Assembly (NCBI GenBank): GCA_018389105.1
Contig: JACATO010001117.1
Coordinates: 744,001-808,000 of the forward strand
Length of the DNA: 64,000 bases
Source of the DNA: Nautilus pompilius
Taxonomy: Eukaryota; Mollusca; Cephalopoda; Nautilida; Nautilidae
Direction of reading: 5' to 3'
Part shown: positions 59,340 through 64,000 of the stretch, in pieces
Layout of the letters: each line of letters begins with the position of its first letter
How positions within the stretch are numbered: the first letter of the stretch is position 1
The notes under the pieces: generated by a model
The model's input: the letters and a program-made list of their open reading frames with translations, nothing else
The model's database searches: none
Told to the model about the DNA's origin: nothing
Translations under genes and position numbers: made by a program

Positions 59340-59560
59340 CCGGAAAACTCTGTGCAGTGGAGATATTTCAACGAGCGCGGCCCATAAATCTCGAGTGATT
59401 AGGCTTTTATATTAATTTGGTTAAATTAATATTCCACTAACGACGGAGCTTAGGCGTACTTAAAATTTAATGGGGGCTAAATCGAATCAGGCTTGATCTT
59501 TAATTGAGTTTGAAGCAGATTTTAAATTTTACGCTGTGAAAGTCGCGTATAAAACTGTGA
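59340..59560. promoter_or_regulatory. Homeodomain-site-rich patch, possible enhancer
   Basis: A dense set of TAAT/ATTA-type sites occurs within about 220 bases: CCATAAATCTCGAG, GTGATTAGG, ATTAATTTGG, AAATTAATATTCC and CTTTAATTGAG. They are set in a non-repetitive, moderately CpG-containing context unlike the surrounding AT-rich DNA. Such clusters are common in developmental enhancers. This is inference from motif density; AT-rich sequence makes such sites easy to find. Confidence 0.25.
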
Positions 59561-59796
59561 CAATATCTGTTGTTGTTGTTGTTGTTGTTTGTTTGATTGT
59601 TTTTTTTCTTTCTCGTCGTCTCTCGTACGTCGTGTGTTCTGTCTTGATGAAGGAGAATTAAAATCTGTAGGGTTGATACATGAGTACGGGAAACAGATTA
59701 CAAGACCCCCCCCCACCCACAGCACTATTTGTTAGGATTCATGATTCATTACGCAACAGTATATTAACAGTTCATAACAGACACCTAACTCGATTA
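59561..59796. other. Spacer with (GTT)n and C runs
   Basis: (TTG)n run near 59,569-59,590 and a C-rich run near 59,706. No gene signal. Confidence 0.6.
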
Positions 59797-59938
59797 AAGG
59801 GGCGACGCATTGGCCCCCGTGGGAAGTGCGGGGCTTCCTGGTTATGACACCGTGATCGAATCCCGGTTCGTGGTTCCTTCTCGATTCTCTTCCCCAACTG
59901 GCCGCGCAGGTTTTCCTGCAAATAAAAAAAAAAAAATA
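59797..59938 (+). mobile_element. tRNA-derived SINE, short, with A tail
   Basis: The head contains an A-box-like TTGGCCCCCGTGGGAAG near 59,810 and a B-box-like TGATCGAATCCCGG near 59,852. A short body and an A-rich tail (AAATAAAA then an A run) follow, ending near 59,938. Size, boxes and tail fit a small pol III SINE. It differs from the SINEs at 18.4 and 40.9 kb. Confidence 0.6.
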
Positions 59939-60022
59939 TGACGAGATATGGTAAGGTTTTTACTGTGTTTACGTCAGAAGTGTCCTAAACCTGCTAACGC
60001 CCCTAACTAGTGGAAAACCGCA

Positions 60023-60179
60023 CAGAGTTGTCTACCTTGTGGATACAACAACTTGGGTGAAACAGCATTTGCACGGCAAAGAAGTGGATGATATACTCAC
60101 CGTGGCGAACTGGTCAGCACGAAATTCTGCTATGGATATTGTCAAGGAAATGCTGGCCATGTGGCTTACAGAGGGTTAA
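60023..60179 (+). pseudogene. Unrecognised small open segment, possibly the tail of a protein gene
   Basis: An in-frame stretch ending at TAA (60,177-60,179) reads SGKPHRVVYLVDTTTW, then VKQHLHGKEVDDILTVANW, then SARNSAMDIVKEMLAMWLTEG minus its last residue or so. The frame is open from 59,955 but lacks an early Met. The composition is protein-like and amphipathic. The final helix (MDIVKEMLAMWL) vaguely recalls the end of a death domain, but this is not a secure match. AATAAA-like signals follow at 60,178 and about 60,210. It could be a terminal exon, a retrocopy scrap or chance. Confidence 0.25.
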
Positions 60180-60776
60180 TAAAAAAGGGGGCGTCCACAT
60201 ATAAAAGACAATAAATAAACAATATTTAGTACATCACAGAATAGACTATGGTGACCACGACAGAAAACAGATACATATCAATTGTGGAAAAGCAAACGAA
60301 CCGAAATTGCTTTTAAGAAAGAACACAGTTGTTAAAAGGGAAGGTATTTAGTTGGAACTGGAGATAAAACAAACAGAAAAAGAAATATGATGGCATAGCA
60401 ACTTTAGGAGAAAGGAAAGAGCTCGAGTCTCGAGTTCAATTAGCGATCTCGTCCGAACGAACAAACGGTTCTTCTCATCACTCGGAATCTTCGGCCTCTT
60501 CTCCGTGTACGGCGCCCGCTCGTATTCCACAGCCGAATACACGACTTTCCACTTTGGATTTCTTCCACATGCCGCGGGGAACTGCGTGATGCGGCCGTGT
60601 CCGGCTGGTGTCAGTCGTAAAACGATTATCCCGTCGTTTCCGAGAGGTTGTACCAGGACACGCGGGTGTAATTCGCATTAGGTGACCATAAATCTGTCGT
60701 ATAGTGGAATTTACGACCGCCTGCGATGTACGGCGACAGAAATTTTAATTTAATTAAGTGGGAAATAATCTAATCA
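60180..60776. other. Unique DNA, GC-richer from 60.46 kb
   Basis: The part 60,460-60,740 is CpG-richer with no domain-bearing frame. Possible regulatory DNA; nothing specific can be supported. Confidence 0.35.
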
Positions 60777-60975
60777 TCTCTCTCTCTCTCTCCATCTCTC
60801 TCTTCTCTCTCTCTCTCTATCTCTCTCCATCTCTCTCTCTGTCTGTTTCTCTCTCTCGCTCTCTCTCTCTCCTCTCTCTCGATCTCTCTCTCTCTCTCTG
60901 TCTGTTTCCATCTCTCTCTCTCTCTCTCTCTCTATCTCTCCATCTCTCTCTCTGTCTGTTTCCATCTCGCTCTCG

Positions 60976-61024
<49 letters not shown>

Positions 61025-61168
61025 TCTCTCTCTGTCTGTTTCCATCTCTCTCTCTCTCTCTCTGTATATGTCTCATAGCACACACACAACCACGCTCTCT
61101 CTCTCTCTCTCTCCCACCCCCCCTCTCTCTCTCTCTCTCTCTCATCTCCCACCCCCCCTCTCTCTCTA
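60777..61168. repeat. Long compound TC array with TCTGTCTGTTTCCATCTC units
   Basis: Nearly 390 bases of TC dinucleotides with CTGTCTGTTTCCATCTC recurring near 60,898, 60,952 and 61,032, and a near-match (GTCTGTTTCTCTC) near 60,840. CACCCCCC interruptions occur toward the right. The architecture (TC run plus a GTCTGT-initiated spacer) parallels the array at 53.5 kb. The 106-132-codon frames here are repeat artefacts. Confidence 0.95.
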
Positions 61169-64000
61169 GCATAGTTAGTTTTCAGTTATTCAGTTACATG
61201 GTAAAGATTGAACGGGGTCAGTAGCTTATATTTTTGGTGCCATGCGAACAATCGAATCGGTTGTTTCGCATCTTTTGCTGTTTTGCTTGAATGCGGAAGT
61301 AAAAGATACCTCGTGAAATTTCTCTGGAAGCTTGGCGATTACCGTTTTCAACGAAGTCATGTTCTTCTGATGTTCAGAAGCAATCCAGTAAACAATAATG
61401 CTGTTATCTTGTTCCATCTATTCATTATTATTTCAAAAGCGATCAGAACTCACGATTAACTGCTCATTTTAATATTATTTAACTACTTGTTTATCACAAG
61501 AATTTGTTTGTTAGTCTTAAGCAAACTTATCGCCCGCGGGTGGAACAAACGGGACTGGAATTCTGAGTTTTTCTATACCTGTGTACACTTCCTAGGTTTG
61601 TATTTCACATGTATAAATTGATTGATTTTCAGTTTCGAGTACGGATGAGCCTGCGCCATTGTTTACATAGAAGCTCACATGTAATATAACTATTTCTCTG
61701 TCAGTGATGCCAGCTAATATCTATGAAACATTCTGAAATCAAAACGCGTGCAAGTCTTAATTTCGAAAAACTTAACTTTAATCGTAGGAAATCAATCACC
61801 GATTGGTTTAGAACAAAGCAAACTCGATAAAACAAGGTGGACGGACTGGTGTGAACAGTTACTGATAGGTATTGATCTAATTATGGTTGAGATCAATAGA
61901 AAACAGAAATATTTCTTAAACTTTTAACTGAAAAAAGTAGCGTTAGTGCCATATTAAAAATAACACATCAACACAGTTTATCTCTTCACTATTATAGTAG
62001 CCCGCGAACCCCTCCCCCTTTTCTTCACTCATGGTATTTCTACTTTCTAACTCAGGCTCTAAACGTCCAGGCGCAGAATTCATAAGATGATAAACTCTGA
62101 AAAGTAGGAAATTTATAGGTAATAAATTTGTAGGATTTACGAGAAGCTGCAGAGCACTATCTGTAATATCTTTTCAACTTCTTTACATGACATCCTGTAA
62201 GACGAGATTTCATGTGCGTGCGGAATAAGCTAAATTCTTACTGTGGATGGGTTTCGAATGTTCACCATATAGAACTCGACAAGGTAATGGATAAACAGGT
62301 GAAAACGAAAGAATCATGAAGTGAAATGCGTTCTGCCGACATTGTTTATTGTAAAAGAGAAGCACACGGATTTACCTGAGTTAGTAAAGATAGGTAAAAT
62401 CTGTCTTCGAGAAGTTCTTCCGGACGTTTTATAGACACAGCTGCTGTATTTTAATTGAAGATTTATTAATACGTTAAATGGACGCTTTTGTCAAATGGAA
62501 GTGCTAACAATAATTAGACAAGAGCGAGTCCGCTAGGGCTCGAGTTTACTCTCCTTGATTATCTTTAGCTCATTTTATTGATTTTTATAAGCAGTTCGTA
62601 GGCGGCAATTCTTCCGATATCGACTGTTCGTGTGGGTTTGATATTGGCAGCGAATTTCAAGTTTGAACTAACAGATAAAGCGACAGCTTATTTTGTTTGC
62701 GCGGCTCGCGATGTTTCTTTGTCATTATTAAAACAAGGCAGACATACAGACAAATGTCTATGCAAAAAAAAAAAAAGAAATGCCTTTGTTTAATAACTAC
62801 GAGTACCTTCCTCGTCCTATTAATTAAATTGCATAAGCCTAACCCTACAGACCATTTGTTGTAATTACATACGGAAACAAAAATGCAGGCGGTGCATTAA
62901 AATCAATGAATCTCTCATTTGAGAGGCGATGGTCTCTCTAGGGTGCGTACGTGACCATTTGATAAATGAGATTCACTTTTAGCACGCACCCATTAGAATT
63001 GCTTAAAGTAAACTGCATATTTTCTTCAGGATTATGTGAAAACATCAGTTTAAAGGCTTTTTCTTTTCGAAGTATAGAGCTTATTTTGAACAGTAGGCAT
63101 CGATGCATTTAGTGACGTCATAGTGGCGCTACTCACAGGCCGTAAAACCACGTGATCTTTGGCAGCGGGCATGGCCGCCGTCTCCGGCTGGCATACGCTG
63201 GCAGTGCGTTCCAGTCTTTTGTCAGGGCATCACGAGGTTCTGGAATGGTCCCAGTGGCAGGAGTCACCGCCTCCCACGCTCCCAGACATGTTGTTGTTTT
63301 TTTTTTGAGGTTTGGGTTGGGGAGAAGGGAGCCAGCCATGGAAGACGTTAGATTTCTTCTCTTGAAGATAACCGACGACTATCCTTGCACGATAGGCTCT
63401 CGCGTTAACGTCCGTGATCGTGAATTAATTACCGTGACTTTATACAAACGGTGTAACAACAGGTCTGTTCTGCTACAGTTTCATAAAAGAGAATCAGTTC
63501 ACTTCCGTGGTCAGCTGACACAGCATCCCAATTTAGAATATTACCGCCGCTACTAACCGCGATGGATCAGTTCCTTTCAAACTCGTAAACAAACATCATA
63601 AAAGTTAAAGGATGAATTTACTATAATCGGATTAAAAAAAAAAAATAACGGGCTCCAGTCTGCAAAAGTCCACAAAATAGTGTTAGGCCACTCCGATGTC
63701 GCCCTATGGCGTGCTGATGCGTGTAAAACGGTGGACATCTAGCGTGTATATTATCGGAGGGTATCTGATTTCAGTCTGGGGTATGTACCTGCCGTAATTC
63801 GTTCTGGATAGAACGTGATAAAATAGCTGAATGAAATAGTTGTCGTGACAGTCATTACTGCATGCCCCCCCCCCTGCTAGGTCCTTCGTGAACTGAACCA
63901 TTTATACGCCTGCCAATGTCGGTTGATAACATTCTGTGCTACACCACTTTCAGCAGCCACATCTGTTAGTCTATCTACTTCCGGTCTTTAGCTCAATTAT
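61169..64000. other. AT-rich unique DNA, no gene recognised
   Basis: Contains an interleaved inverted repeat at 62,907-62,991, the CRE palindrome at 63,113-63,120, and a GC-richer part at 63,130-63,350. A 134-codon plus frame at 63,152-63,556 passes through a T run and has no recognisable domain; it is not called as a gene. Confidence 0.4.

Noticed and set aside
60758-61172. Frames of 106-132 codons
   Set aside because: Artefacts of the long TC array.

Overview
This is a gene-poor, repeat-rich stretch of a eukaryotic (animal) genome. It is AT-biased, shows no operon-like packing of genes, and is dominated by short-period tandem repeats and decayed transposable elements. The mix of CR1-type LINE fragments, Tc1 and mariner remnants related to the Hsmar1/cecropia group, tRNA-derived SINEs and very many TC/AG arrays fits a mollusc, most plausibly a cephalopod. 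That placement is an inference; nothing in the window proves it. There are no bacterial genes, CRISPR arrays or rRNA genes, and no virus-like element that I can recognise.

Layout. 0-5 kb: a cryptic AAC/AAT-type repeat, unique DNA, then a CR1-like LINE fragment (about 4.13-5.00 kb) cut off by a TC array. 5-16 kb: AT-rich DNA with a 102-bp tandem duplication, a mariner C-terminal scrap beside a TC array, a Tc1 transposase remnant (10.6-11.4 kb) and a minus-strand LINE C-terminus (15.6-16.0 kb). 16-30 kb: a tRNA-type SINE, AG arrays, two more Tc1 remnants (22.2-23.2 and 28.9-29.4 kb) and a small exon-like segment (28.2 kb). 30-43 kb: a CpG-rich segment, a nearly full-length dead mariner (31.0-32.2 kb), SINE copies, and two small phase-compatible exon-like segments (38.5 and 40.1 kb). 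43-51 kb: mostly unique DNA with two copies of a 213-bp dispersed repeat. 52-56.4 kb: two large tandem arrays, a 41-bp minisatellite (about 27 copies) and a 35-bp satellite (about 50 copies), both with higher-order structure. 57-64 kb: a possible Tc1 scrap, SINEs, the best candidate host exon (58,888-59,032), a small unrecognised open frame (60.0-60.2 kb) and a long TC array.

No complete host gene could be identified. Long open frames here are mostly artefacts of dinucleotide arrays (Ser/Leu-rich or Arg/Glu-rich) or chance frames in GC-richer DNA. The window is best read as an intron or intergenic region. A few exon-like segments and CpG-rich or homeodomain-site-rich stretches may be the functional parts. 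I found no convincing new gene system. The most unusual material is the satellite architecture, the repeated contact between truncated transposons and TC arrays, and an excess of the CRE palindrome TGACGTCA.
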